Source: Hyphomicrobiales bacterium (lineage in GTDB: Bacteria; Pseudomonadota; Alphaproteobacteria; Rhizobiales; Rhizobiaceae). From it: a stretch of DNA of 43,268 nucleotides. The stretch lies in NCBI GenBank assembly GCA_900468065.1, contig UBTA01000079.1, positions 1-43,268 on the forward strand, given 5' to 3'. Every line of letters starts with the position of its first letter. Within the stretch, counting starts at the first letter, position 1. The position numbers and the translations under genes are program-made. Below the pieces are notes generated by a model. The model saw only the letters and a program-made list of their open reading frames with translations, had not been told where the DNA came from and made no database searches. Below are positions 17,769 to 25,217 of this stretch, piece after piece.

Positions 17769-19550
17769 ATGGCGCTCACCACAGATTTCGCAGGCATCGA
17801 GCCAGGCCGTAGAGCGGCCGAGCACAGCCAGGATTATTCGCGCCACCGGATTATTCCCGCGCGCCATCCGGGCCGCCTAATCGGCTCGCTGTTCGCCGGC
17901 CTTGTCATAGCGACGGTGCTTTATTCGACCTTCACCAACCCGCGCTGGGGCTGGAATGTCTTTGCCGAATGGTTCTTCGCCGAACCCGTTCTGGCCGGTC
18001 TGGGCAGGACGCTGCTGTTGACGGCGCTGGCCACGGTGTCGGGTTCGGTGATTGGCACAGCGCTGGCGCTGGCGCGGGTGTCGAAGTCGCCGCTGCTGTC
18101 GGGCCTGTCTTGGGGCTATGTCTGGCTGCTGCGCTCCATTCCGCTGATCGTGTTGCTCTTGGTTCTCAACAATCTCGGCTACCTCTATGAGACCATCCGC
18201 ATCGCCGTGCCGTTCACTGGTATGGTGCTCGTCGATTATCCGACCGTGCAATTGCTAACCCCATTTGCCGCCGCATTCCTCGGCCTGACGTTGAACCAGT
18301 CCGCTTTCTTCTCGGAAATCGTCCGTGGTGGAATCCTGTCGGTTGATCAAGGGCAGCTCGAGGCCGCAGCCGCCCTCGGTCTGCCGCGCCGCCGCCAGGT
18401 GTTTCGCATCGTCCTGCCGCAGGCCATGCGCTCGATCCTGCCGACCGGTTTCAACGAGATCATCGGCCTGGCGAAAAGCACATCAATGGTCTACGTGCTC
18501 GCCCTTCCCGAGCTGTTCTACACGGTCCAGGTCATCTATCGCCGCAACCTTGAAGTCATCCCGCTACTGATGGTGGCGACGGCCTGGTATCTGGTGATCA
18601 TGACCGTTCTGTCGATCGCCCAGTATTATATCGAGCGCTACTTTTCGAGGGGCGCGGTACGCAATCCGGTGCCGCTGCCTTTCCAGACCTTCTTTAACCG
18701 CATTCGTCCGCCGCTGCCGCTGCAGGCGTCTGCGACAAGCAGTCAGGCTGCGCGCAAGATCGGCTTTCGTGACGCGCCCTTGGTGCGTGCTGGCGCTCCT
18801 GTACGCATCCACGGCATTTCCAAGAGTTTTGGTGCCCTGAAAGTGCTCGATGCGATCGATCTGTCCCTGCCAGCAGGCAGCGTCACGGCCATTCTTGGGC
18901 CGTCCGGTTCCGGCAAATCGACCCTGCTGCGCGCCATCAATCATCTCGAGCGTGTCGATAGCGGCTTTATCGCCGTCGATGGTGATCTCGTCGGTTATCG
19001 CCAGAATGGTGAGACGCTCTACGAACTGAAGGAAAAGGACATCCTCAAGCGCCGCGCCGATATCGGCATGGTTTTCCAGAACTTCAATCTCTTTCCGCAT
19101 CTGACAGTGCTTGAAAACCTGATTGAAGCGCCGATGCAGGTCCGGGGGACGGATCGCGCCGAGGCCGTCGAGCTGGCGCGGGAACTTCTCTCCCGCGTCG
19201 GCTTGACGGACAAGATCGATGCCTATCCACGCCAGCTCTCGGGCGGCCAGCAGCAGCGCGTTGCCATCGCAAGAGCCCTGGCGTTGAAGCCGAAGGTTCT
19301 GCTGTTCGACGAGCCCACATCGGCGCTGGACCCGGAACTGGTGGGTGAGGTGCTCGATGTGATCAAGGAGCTGGCGCGCACCGGCACGACGCTGGTCATC
19401 GTCACTCATGAAATCGGGTTTGCCCGCGAAGTGGCCGATACGGTCGTGTTCATGGAAGGCGGTCACATTCTTGAAGTCGGCCCACCCTCCCGCGTCTTCA
19501 GCCAGCCGAACCATCCGCGTACCCGCGAATTCCTCGCAAAAGTTCTCTAG
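17769..19550 (+). CDS. fused amino-acid ABC permease and ATP-binding protein
   Basis: A 593-residue fusion. Residues ~35-300 form a polar-amino-acid (HisM/GlnP-type) permease with about five to six membrane segments and the EAA loop [19 protein letters not shown] near 195. After a ~40-residue linker comes a complete ATPase: Walker [10 protein letters not shown] near 377, the Q-loop VFQNFNLFP, signature [15 protein letters not shown] near 489, Walker [13 protein letters not shown] and H-loop VTHE. Usually these are two proteins (e.g. YxeN/YxeO). The fusion gives a homodimer with both functions. It is followed by two binding proteins and should import an amino-acid-like sulfur source. Ribosome site AGGGG six bases upstream. 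Confidence 0.92.
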   Translation: MALTTDFAGIEPGRRAAEHSQDYSRHRIIPARHPGRLIGSLFAGLVIATVLYSTFTNPRWGWNVFAEWFFAEPVLAGLGRTLLLTALATVSGSVIGTALALARVSKSPLLSGLSWGYVWLLRSIPLIVLLLVLNNLGYLYETIRIAVPFTGMVLVDYPTVQLLTPFAAAFLGLTLNQSAFFSEIVRGGILSVDQGQLEAAAALGLPRRRQVFRIVLPQAMRSILPTGFNEIIGLAKSTSMVYVLALPELFYTVQVIYRRNLEVIPLLMVATAWYLVIMTVLSIAQYYIERYFSRGAVRNPVPLPFQTFFNRIRPPLPLQASATSSQAARKIGFRDAPLVRAGAPVRIHGISKSFGALKVLDAIDLSLPAGSVTAILGPSGSGKSTLLRAINHLERVDSGFIAVDGDLVGYRQNGETLYELKEKDILKRRADIGMVFQNFNLFPHLTVLENLIEAPMQVRGTDRAEAVELARELLSRVGLTDKIDAYPRQLSGGQQQRVAIARALALKPKVLLFDEPTSALDPELVGEVLDVIKELARTGTTLVIVTHEIGFAREVADTVVFMEGGHILEVGPPSRVFSQPNHPRTREFLAKVL

Positions 19551-19628
19551 CAAATTCCCGGGCGCCTGAGCGGACGGGATGGAACCAACATCAACTGCAA
19601 CCTTAAGATGAAGATGGAGACGGGAAAC

Positions 19629-20573
19629 ATGACATTCTTGCACAATGCTAAACTTCTGATGGCGGGCGCCGTAACGATCGCGGTCCTTGGGCTGGGCTGC
19701 GCACATGCGGCCGAGAAATTTGACTTGAGCCCGGATATTTCCAAGCGGGTTCGTGCCGAAAAAGACGATGCGGCGATCAAGGCGATCTCCAGCGATTTTA
19801 AATTCGTGACACCGGGCAAGCTCACCGTAGCCATCAATGCCTGGGATCCGCCGATCGCGACCTATGCTTCGGACGCAAAAACACTTGTTGGCGCTGATCC
19901 GGATCTTGCATCCCTTTTGGCGGATTCGCTCGGCCTCGAACTTGAACTGGTCTCCGTTGCGTGGGCAGACTGGCCGCTCGGCGTTGCTTCCGGCAAATAT
20001 GACGCGGTCATCAGCAACGTCACGGTTACCGAAGAGCGCAAGGAGAAGTTCGATTTCTCGACCTATCGCAAGGATGTGCTCGGCTTCTACGACAAGGCCG
20101 ACAGCAAGATCAGCGACATCAAGGAGCCGAAGGATGTCGCGGGGCTGAAGGTGATTACTGGCGCGGGCACTAACCAGGAAAAAATCATTCTTGAGTGGGA
20201 CCGGCAGAACGTCGCTGCCGGCTTGGCGCCGATCGAGGTGCAATATTACGACGACCGCGCTGCAAGCGATCTGGCGATACAGTCCGGCCGCGCCGATGTC
20301 GAGTTCAATCCGAACGCGACGCAGGCCTATAGCGCCTCGATCAAGAACCAAACCAAACTTGTTGGCATCGTCAGCGGTGGCTGGCCGCTAGCGGCCGATA
20401 TCGCCGTCACGACCCGTAAAGGCGCCGGTCTTGCCGACGCGGTGACGGTCGCCGTCAACGATCTGATCAAAAGCGGCAAATATGGCGAGGTTTTGAAGCA
20501 CTGGAGCCTTGAGGCGGAAGGTGTGGATCAGTCCTATACCAATCCAGCCGGCTTACCGAAAAGCGGTTCGTAA
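19629..20573 (+). CDS. amino-acid-type ABC solute-binding protein (paralogue 1)
   Basis: A 314-residue periplasmic binding protein with a 27-residue signal peptide (cleavage after GCAHA). The family-3 (SBP_bac_3) fold shows in GKYDAVISNVTVTEERKEKF and DFSTYR. I chose ATG 19629, with GGAGA nine bases upstream, over ATG 19608. It closely resembles the next gene along its whole length, including the unusual mature start FDLSPD/FDLSPE and the C-terminus NPAGLPKS / NPPGLPKS. It delivers ligand to the upstream permease-ATPase fusion. The ligand is probably an S-substituted cysteine, inferred from context. Confidence 0.88.
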   Translation: MTFLHNAKLLMAGAVTIAVLGLGCAHAAEKFDLSPDISKRVRAEKDDAAIKAISSDFKFVTPGKLTVAINAWDPPIATYASDAKTLVGADPDLASLLADSLGLELELVSVAWADWPLGVASGKYDAVISNVTVTEERKEKFDFSTYRKDVLGFYDKADSKISDIKEPKDVAGLKVITGAGTNQEKIILEWDRQNVAAGLAPIEVQYYDDRAASDLAIQSGRADVEFNPNATQAYSASIKNQTKLVGIVSGGWPLAADIAVTTRKGAGLADAVTVAVNDLIKSGKYGEVLKHWSLEAEGVDQSYTNPAGLPKSGS

Positions 20574-20585
20574 GGCGGCACGAGG

Positions 20586-20616
20586 CGGCCCGGCACTGTT
20601 CTACGGTGCCGGGCCG
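20586..20616 (+). other. strong stem-loop between the two binding-protein genes
   Basis: CGGCCCGGCAC (20586-20596) pairs perfectly with GTGCCGGGCCG (20606-20616) across a 9-base loop. No T-run follows, so it is not an intrinsic terminator. A hairpin just after a binding-protein gene commonly protects the upstream mRNA from 3' decay and raises binding-protein yield relative to downstream genes. That role is inferred. Confidence 0.7.
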
Positions 20617-20641
20617 GGCATTCCCCATGGAGACGATGACA

Positions 20642-21580
20642 ATGACCGACAAACCGGCTTTCCGGACCTTCTTGATAACCGTGCTTGCTTCGACGCTGAT
20701 CCTTTTCGGGACGGCGCAAGCGGATGAAGTGTTTGACCTCAGCCCCGAACAACCAGCCCGTATCCGGGCGGAGAAGAATGCTGCTGCTGTCGCGGCCATT
20801 TCGAAGGATTTCACATTCGTCTCTCCCGGCAAGTTCACGGTCGCGGTAAGCCCCGGCGGGCCGCCGCTCGCGACCTATGCGAAGGATGCAAAGACTGTCG
20901 TCGGTGCCGATCCGGATTATGCGTCTGCCATTGCCGATAGTCTCGGGCTTGAACTGGAACTCGTTCCCGTCGCCTGGATCGACTGGCCGCTCGGCCTGGC
21001 ATCCGGCAAATACGATGCGGTCATCTCCAATGTCGGCGTTACCGAACAGCGCAAGGAGAAATTCGATTTCTCCACCTACCGCCAGGGCCTGCACGGCTTC
21101 TTCGTCAAATCCGACAGCCAGATCAGCGCAATTAGGGAGCCGAAGGATGCTGCGGGCCTGCGCATCATTGTCGGTGCTGGCACCAACCAGGAGCGTATCC
21201 TGCTCCGGTGGAATGACGAAAACGTCGCCGCCGGTTTGAAGCCGCTGGAACTGCAATATTACGACGACGAGGCGGCGAGCCTGCTCGCGCTATCATCGGG
21301 CCGGGCAGAGGTCATCGTCCAGCCGCATGCGCAGCTCGTCTATATTGCTGCGCGCGATCACAATATCAAACGTGTCGGTACCTTGAGCGCCGGCTGGCCA
21401 GATCGCTCCGACGTGGCCATTACGACAAAGAAGGGCGGTGGGCTGGCAGACGCTCTGACGGTCGCCACCAACGGGCTGATCGAGAAGGGCGTCTATGCCA
21501 AAATTCTCGATCATTGGCATCTGAGCGAGGAAGCCCTGCCGAAATCGGAAACCAATCCGCCCGGCCTGCCGAAATCCTGA
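20642..21580 (+). CDS. amino-acid-type ABC solute-binding protein (paralogue 2)
   Basis: A 312-residue paralogue of the preceding gene, with its own signal peptide (cleavage after GTAQA). Conserved blocks include GKYDAVISNVGVTEQRKEKF, GAGTNQERILL and QYYDDEAAS. Differences fall at ligand-facing spots: NAWDPPIATY in copy 1 is SPGGPPLATY here, and ADVEFNPNATQAY is AEVIVQPHAQLVY. This suggests the two copies bind related but distinct ligands for the same permease. The start is set at 20642 because GGAGA lies eight bases upstream; other in-frame ATGs (20606, 20627, 20636) have poorer spacing. Confidence 0.87.
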   Translation: MTDKPAFRTFLITVLASTLILFGTAQADEVFDLSPEQPARIRAEKNAAAVAAISKDFTFVSPGKFTVAVSPGGPPLATYAKDAKTVVGADPDYASAIADSLGLELELVPVAWIDWPLGLASGKYDAVISNVGVTEQRKEKFDFSTYRQGLHGFFVKSDSQISAIREPKDAAGLRIIVGAGTNQERILLRWNDENVAAGLKPLELQYYDDEAASLLALSSGRAEVIVQPHAQLVYIAARDHNIKRVGTLSAGWPDRSDVAITTKKGGGLADALTVATNGLIEKGVYAKILDHWHLSEEALPKSETNPPGLPKS

Positions 21581-21608
21581 AGCCAAAATCCCGAGGGAAG
21601 GAGACACG

Positions 21609-22643
21609 ATGAGCAGCATCGCCATCAACCATATCGGCTTTCTGACGCCGGGCAATTATCCCGCCGATGATCCGTTGTCCGGATTGGAAAAGACATTGAA
21701 ACTCCTCGAATATGGCGAGGAGATCGGCTTTCAAAGTGCCTGGGCCCGCCAGCGGCATCTGGAGCCGGGCATCTCGTCGGCGACGGCTTTTCTGGCGGCG
21801 GCAACCCAGCGTACCAGCCGTATCCAGCTTGGCACGGCGGTGATCCCGATTGGGTATGAAAGTCCCTACAGGCTCGCAGAAGACCTTTCGACGGTCGATG
21901 TTCTCTCGTGCGGACGGCTAAACGTCGGCTTGAGCGCCGGCCGGCCGCTGCATGCCGATCTGATCGCGCCGCTGGTCTTCGATGGCGATTGGGAAAATTA
22001 CGATTTCTCCCATGAGCGCGTCCTGCGCTTCGTCGATAATCTGAAGAGCAAGCCTGTCGGTGACGAAACGACCTTCATCAAGACGCCCTTCGGACCGCAG
22101 CGGCCCCGCCTGCAACCTCATGCCAAGGGGCTGACGGACCGCATCTGGTACGGCGGCGGGTCGCTGCGGTCTGCCGATTGGGCAGGGCGGAACGGTTTCA
22201 ACCTTCTGATCGGCAATGTGACGACCGGCGAGGAGACGGATGATTTCTTCGTTGCGCAGTCGCGGCAGTTGGCGGCCTACCGCGCGGCCGGCGGAGCGGG
22301 CAGGCGTGTTGCACTCGGCCGTGTCGTCGTGCCAACCGACAGCGCCGATGCACAGACGGCCAAGCGCTACCTCGACTATGCGGCCGGGCGCAACGAACGG
22401 ACGCTGACACCGCAAGGCGAGCGGCGCACACTTTATGCAAGCGATCTCGTTGGCAGCGCGGAACAGATCCTTGAGCGGCTGTTTTCCGATCCAATTCTGC
22501 CGCTTGTCAGCGAACTCAGGCTGGAACTTCCCTACGAGTTCGAAGACCAGGAATACCGGCAGATTCTCCATGATTTCTTCACGCTCATCGCGCCGCAGCT
22601 CGGCTGGATCAACGGTGCGGGCAGGCAGCTTCGAACGGCGTGA
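21609..22643 (+). CDS. LLM-class flavin-dependent oxidoreductase (third in cluster)
   Basis: A 344-residue luciferase-like protein: INHIGFLTPGNYPADDP at the N-terminus, GFQSAWARQRHLEPGISS, LGTAVIPIGYESPYRLAED and CGRLNVGLSAGRP. It belongs to a different subgroup from the gene at 13554. A strong ribosome site (GGAAGGAGAC) precedes the ATG. As the third flavin monooxygenase in one cluster it may take a different sulfur substrate or oxidation step. Confidence 0.83.
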   Translation: MSSIAINHIGFLTPGNYPADDPLSGLEKTLKLLEYGEEIGFQSAWARQRHLEPGISSATAFLAAATQRTSRIQLGTAVIPIGYESPYRLAEDLSTVDVLSCGRLNVGLSAGRPLHADLIAPLVFDGDWENYDFSHERVLRFVDNLKSKPVGDETTFIKTPFGPQRPRLQPHAKGLTDRIWYGGGSLRSADWAGRNGFNLLIGNVTTGEETDDFFVAQSRQLAAYRAAGGAGRRVALGRVVVPTDSADAQTAKRYLDYAAGRNERTLTPQGERRTLYASDLVGSAEQILERLFSDPILPLVSELRLELPYEFEDQEYRQILHDFFTLIAPQLGWINGAGRQLRTA

Positions 22644-22698
22644 GGGAAAGCACCCCTCGCTCCATTCATATTCTAAAAATTCACAGGAATGCCAGGCA

Positions 22699-23295
22699 TT
22701 GACCAAAATCGTCGAATATCTTTTCTCCATCGGCTCGCCATGGTCCTACATCGGCTTTGATCCCTTCGTTGAAATTGCAGCGGAGAATGGCGTTGAAATC
22801 CGGCCCTATCTGACCACGGTCGTTGAGGAGAATGGCGGGATATTTTCGCGAAACCGACCGGAAGTCCGGCGCAGCTACTGGATACGGGATCTGAAGCGCT
22901 GGGCGCGCTTGCGCGGCAAGGAGTTGATCCTCGATAACCGTCCCGAACTGAGTGATCCGGCGCCCGCGTCGCTCATGGTCATTGCCGCCTATCTCGATGG
23001 CAAGGACTGGATCGGCCTCACGCGCGCTTTGCAAGAGGCCTTCTGGAGCCAGGCGAAGGATATCGGGCAGCCGCACGTCCGTGTCGCGATTGCCGATGCG
23101 GCGGGCTTTGATGGAACAGCGTTGCTGCAACGGCAGGCAGACGAAGATGTGCGGGAGAAATGGGCCGCGGACAGGGCGCATGCGCTGAAAAACGGCGTCT
23201 TCGGGTTCCCGACCTTCCTCTACGGGGGCGAGATCTATTGGGGACAGGACAATCTCCCATTCCTGGAGCGGCACTTTGCAGGCGATAAACCCTAA
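22699..23295 (+). CDS. DsbA-fold 2-hydroxychromene-2-carboxylate isomerase family protein
   Basis: A 198-residue thioredoxin-fold protein of the DsbA/HCCA isomerase/kappa-GST family: EYLFSIGSPWSYIGFDPF at the N-terminus (SPWSY in place of CxxC) and GVFGFPTFLYGGEIYWGQDN near the end (cis-Pro FPTF and the WGQDN motif). No ATG fits; a TTG at 22699 with AGGAA upstream gives the family length. HCCA isomerases use glutathione. In a sulfur-compound cluster a glutathione-dependent isomerase or transferase is plausible but unproven. Last gene of the unit, 55 bases after the monooxygenase. Confidence 0.75.
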   Translation: MTKIVEYLFSIGSPWSYIGFDPFVEIAAENGVEIRPYLTTVVEENGGIFSRNRPEVRRSYWIRDLKRWARLRGKELILDNRPELSDPAPASLMVIAAYLDGKDWIGLTRALQEAFWSQAKDIGQPHVRVAIADAAGFDGTALLQRQADEDVREKWAADRAHALKNGVFGFPTFLYGGEIYWGQDNLPFLERHFAGDKP

Positions 23296-23488
23296 TTCTG
23301 GGCCGCCCTTTTCGGGCGTCCTGCACGCCATGGGCGGCGATAGAATAACCCATGCGTTCGCCGCATGGCCGATGTGAAGCTTTGTCACTTTTACAGGCAG
23401 AACGAGGAGACTATATTCCAGTCATCGAAACGACGTTGGACATGAAGCAAGGTTGCCGGCGTCACAGACCTCACGAAAGGGGATCATC

Positions 23489-23635
23489 ATGAACGTCGCA
23501 CGCTCTTTCAACAACTGGCGCAAGTATCGTCAAACCATCACCGAACTTGGCCGCATGACCAATCGCGAACTGAACGATCTCGGCATCAATCGCGCCGACA
23601 TTGACAGCGTTGCCCGTGCATCGGTTGCTCGCTAA
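23489..23635 (+). CDS. DUF1127 (YjiS-like) small protein
   Basis: A 48-residue basic protein, MNVARSFNNWRKYRQTITEL then GRMTNRELNDLGINRADI, the DUF1127 pattern (L..L..r.L.DiGi.r..i). The ribosome site AAAGGGGA lies just before ATG 23489. DUF1127 proteins in alphaproteobacteria bind RNA; Rhodobacter CcaF1 is encoded directly upstream of the CcsR CCUCCUCCC small RNAs and affects their processing. Here too a CCTCCTCCC hairpin array follows about 180 bases downstream, so the same partnership is likely. Confidence 0.9.
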   Translation: MNVARSFNNWRKYRQTITELGRMTNRELNDLGINRADIDSVARASVAR

Positions 23636-23665
23636 GCGCTTGAAGCTGCCTGACCTTGATTGATG

Positions 23666-23696
23666 ACGCCCGCTGATGACGCGGGCGTTTCTGTTT
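23666..23696 (+). terminator. intrinsic terminator after DUF1127 gene
   Basis: ACGCCCGC (23666-23673) pairs with GCGGGCGT (23681-23688) over a 7-base loop, followed by TTCTGTTT. It lies 30 bases after the DUF1127 stop. It may be partial, allowing read-through into the hairpin array, or it may process the transcript. Confidence 0.75.
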
Positions 23697-23815
23697 GACC
23701 GGGTGCTTGCCATCGGCACTTCACCCCGTGCCAATTCCGGTTTGCGGTTTCTGCATAGCTGCACTGCAGCATAATGCCTATGAAATGCTCAGGGTTGGCG
23801 TATGATGATTTTCAT

Positions 23816-23969
23816 CGAAGCAATGCACCTCCTCCCGCAGAGCTTCGTGTTTCAGATGGCCCACTCCTCCTCCCAGGGACGTCTGAAGGAACAGCGGCAC
23901 TCCTCCTCCCAGTCGCTGTTCGGTTCTTTTCGAAAAGCCTGCCGCACCTCCTCCCGCGGCAGGCTTTTT
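23816..23969 (+). ncRNA. CcsR/cuckoo-type small RNA array, four CCUCCUCCC hairpins
   Basis: Four consecutive stem-loops each hold CCTCCTCCC in the apical part. H1 is 23816-23847 (stem CGAAGC/GCTTCG, motif 23828-23836). H2 is 23851-23887 (TTCAGA/TCTGAA, motif 23866-23874). H3 is 23889-23921 (GAACAGCG/CGCTGTTC, motif 23902-23910). H4 is 23933-23969 (GCCTGCCGC/GCGGCAGGC plus A4/T5, motif 23947-23955) and doubles as a rho-independent terminator. The motif is an anti-Shine-Dalgarno sequence. This matches the alphaproteobacterial cuckoo/CcsR RNAs induced by stress and linked to DUF1127 genes. The exact 5' end and the number of processed RNAs are not known; open frames across it are shadows. Confidence 0.88.
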
Positions 23970-24099
23970 CGTTTTGGGCGTATGTCAGTCAAATTTCCAA
24001 AATTAAAGCGCTGATACTGTCTGGGATTTTGTCTGCGAACACCCCATGTTGGCGATTGGACGGTTCGCCCGTCGTCTGGGATCATCAAGGAGAAACACC

Positions 24100-25089
24100 A
24101 TGGAATATCGCCGTCTTGGAAAATCGGGGCTGAAGGTCAGCGAGTTTTCGTTTGGATCCTGGGTGACGTTCGGCAAACAGGTCGACGGCAGCGATGCGGT
24201 CTCTCTCATGGCGCACGCCTATGACAACGGCGTCAATTTCTTTGACAATGCCGAAGGTTATGAGAGCGGAAATTCCGAGATCGTCATGGGCAACGCCCTC
24301 AAGACGCTCGGATGGAGCCGGGATAGCTTCATCGTTTCCAGCAAGGTGTTTTGGGGCGGCGAAAAGCCGACGCAGAAAGGCTTGTCACGCAAGCACGTTA
24401 CCGATGCCGCCCATGCTGCGCTGAAGCGCCTGCAGGTGGATTATCTTGATCTTTATTTCTGCCATCGTCCCGATATCGATACGCCGATCGAGGAAACGGT
24501 TCGGGCCATGCATGACCTGGTGACGCAGGGCAAGATTCTCTATTGGGGCACGTCGGAATGGTCTGCCCAGCAATTGACCGAGGCCTATGCGGTGGCCCGC
24601 GATCTCAGGATCACCCCGCCGACGATGGAGCAGCCGCAATACAATCTCCTCGAACGCCAGAAGGTCGAAGGTGATTACCTGCCGCTTTACGACCTGATGG
24701 GCCTGGGCACGACGATCTGGTCGCCGCTTGCCTCGGGTATTCTCACCGGAAAATACAACAAGGGCATCCCCAATGACGGCCGTCTGAACCTGCCCGGTTA
24801 TGAGTGGCTGAAGGAAAAATGGTCGAGCGAGACGGGACGCGCGCAGCTTGCCAAAGTCGCGGAGCTCGCAGGCCTCGCCGACGAGGCCGGCCTGTCGATG
24901 ACCCATCTCGCCCTGCTCTGGTGCCTTTCCAACCGCAATGTATCGACGGTCATTCTGGGCGCCTCGCGCCTGAGCCAGCTGGAGGACAATCTGGCGGCAC
25001 TGGCCCACAAGGACAAGCTCACTCCCGATGTCCTCGTCCGGATAGACACCATTCTTGGTAACAAGCCGGCGGCTCCTCAGCGCTTCTGA
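24100..25089 (+). CDS. aldo/keto reductase (potassium-channel beta-subunit type)
   Basis: A 329-residue TIM-barrel reductase: MEYRRLGKSGLKVSEFSFG start, catalytic Asp/Tyr in NFFDNAEGYESGNSE, Lys in IVSSKVFWGG, His in LYFCHRPDIDTPIEE. The length and the YNLLERQKVE/WSPLASGILTGKY blocks match the Kv-beta/YghZ group, which reduces methylglyoxal and other aldehydes with NADPH. The ATG at 24100 has AAGGAGA seven bases upstream. It is a single-gene unit between the sRNA array and the convergent RuBisCO-like operon; a housekeeping detoxification role is the simplest reading. Confidence 0.88.
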   Translation: MEYRRLGKSGLKVSEFSFGSWVTFGKQVDGSDAVSLMAHAYDNGVNFFDNAEGYESGNSEIVMGNALKTLGWSRDSFIVSSKVFWGGEKPTQKGLSRKHVTDAAHAALKRLQVDYLDLYFCHRPDIDTPIEETVRAMHDLVTQGKILYWGTSEWSAQQLTEAYAVARDLRITPPTMEQPQYNLLERQKVEGDYLPLYDLMGLGTTIWSPLASGILTGKYNKGIPNDGRLNLPGYEWLKEKWSSETGRAQLAKVAELAGLADEAGLSMTHLALLWCLSNRNVSTVILGASRLSQLEDNLAALAHKDKLTPDVLVRIDTILGNKPAAPQRF

Positions 25090-25138
25090 TGGTCCAGACG
25101 GATGCCACCGGCATCTTGTTCTGTCATCCTTAGAGCCG

Positions 25139-25180
25139 AAAAAATCCACCGCATCCCAGGTTTGCGCGGGTGCGGTGGAT
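25139..25180 (-). terminator. intrinsic terminator of the mtnK-RLP operon
   Basis: Read on the minus strand, ATCCACCGCACCC pairs with GGGATGCGGTGGAT (25144-25157 with 25168-25180, one mismatch) around a 10-base loop. It is followed by a run of six T (25139-25144). It lies 38 bases beyond the RuBisCO-like gene's stop and ends the five-gene minus-strand operon. It could also slow plus-strand transcription from the aldo/keto reductase. Confidence 0.8.
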
Positions 25181-25217
25181 GGTTCAGTTCAGTGAATGCT
25201 CCTGGATGAAGCGCATA

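Noticed and set aside
18564..20351. 595-codon minus-strand frame
   Set aside because: It is antisense to the permease-ATPase fusion and first binding protein, which have full motifs; a GC-rich shadow frame.
23774..24133. Open frames across the CCTCCTCCC region (119-, 70- and 78-codon)
   Set aside because: They run through the four hairpins and terminator; the RNA structure explains the sequence better than coding.
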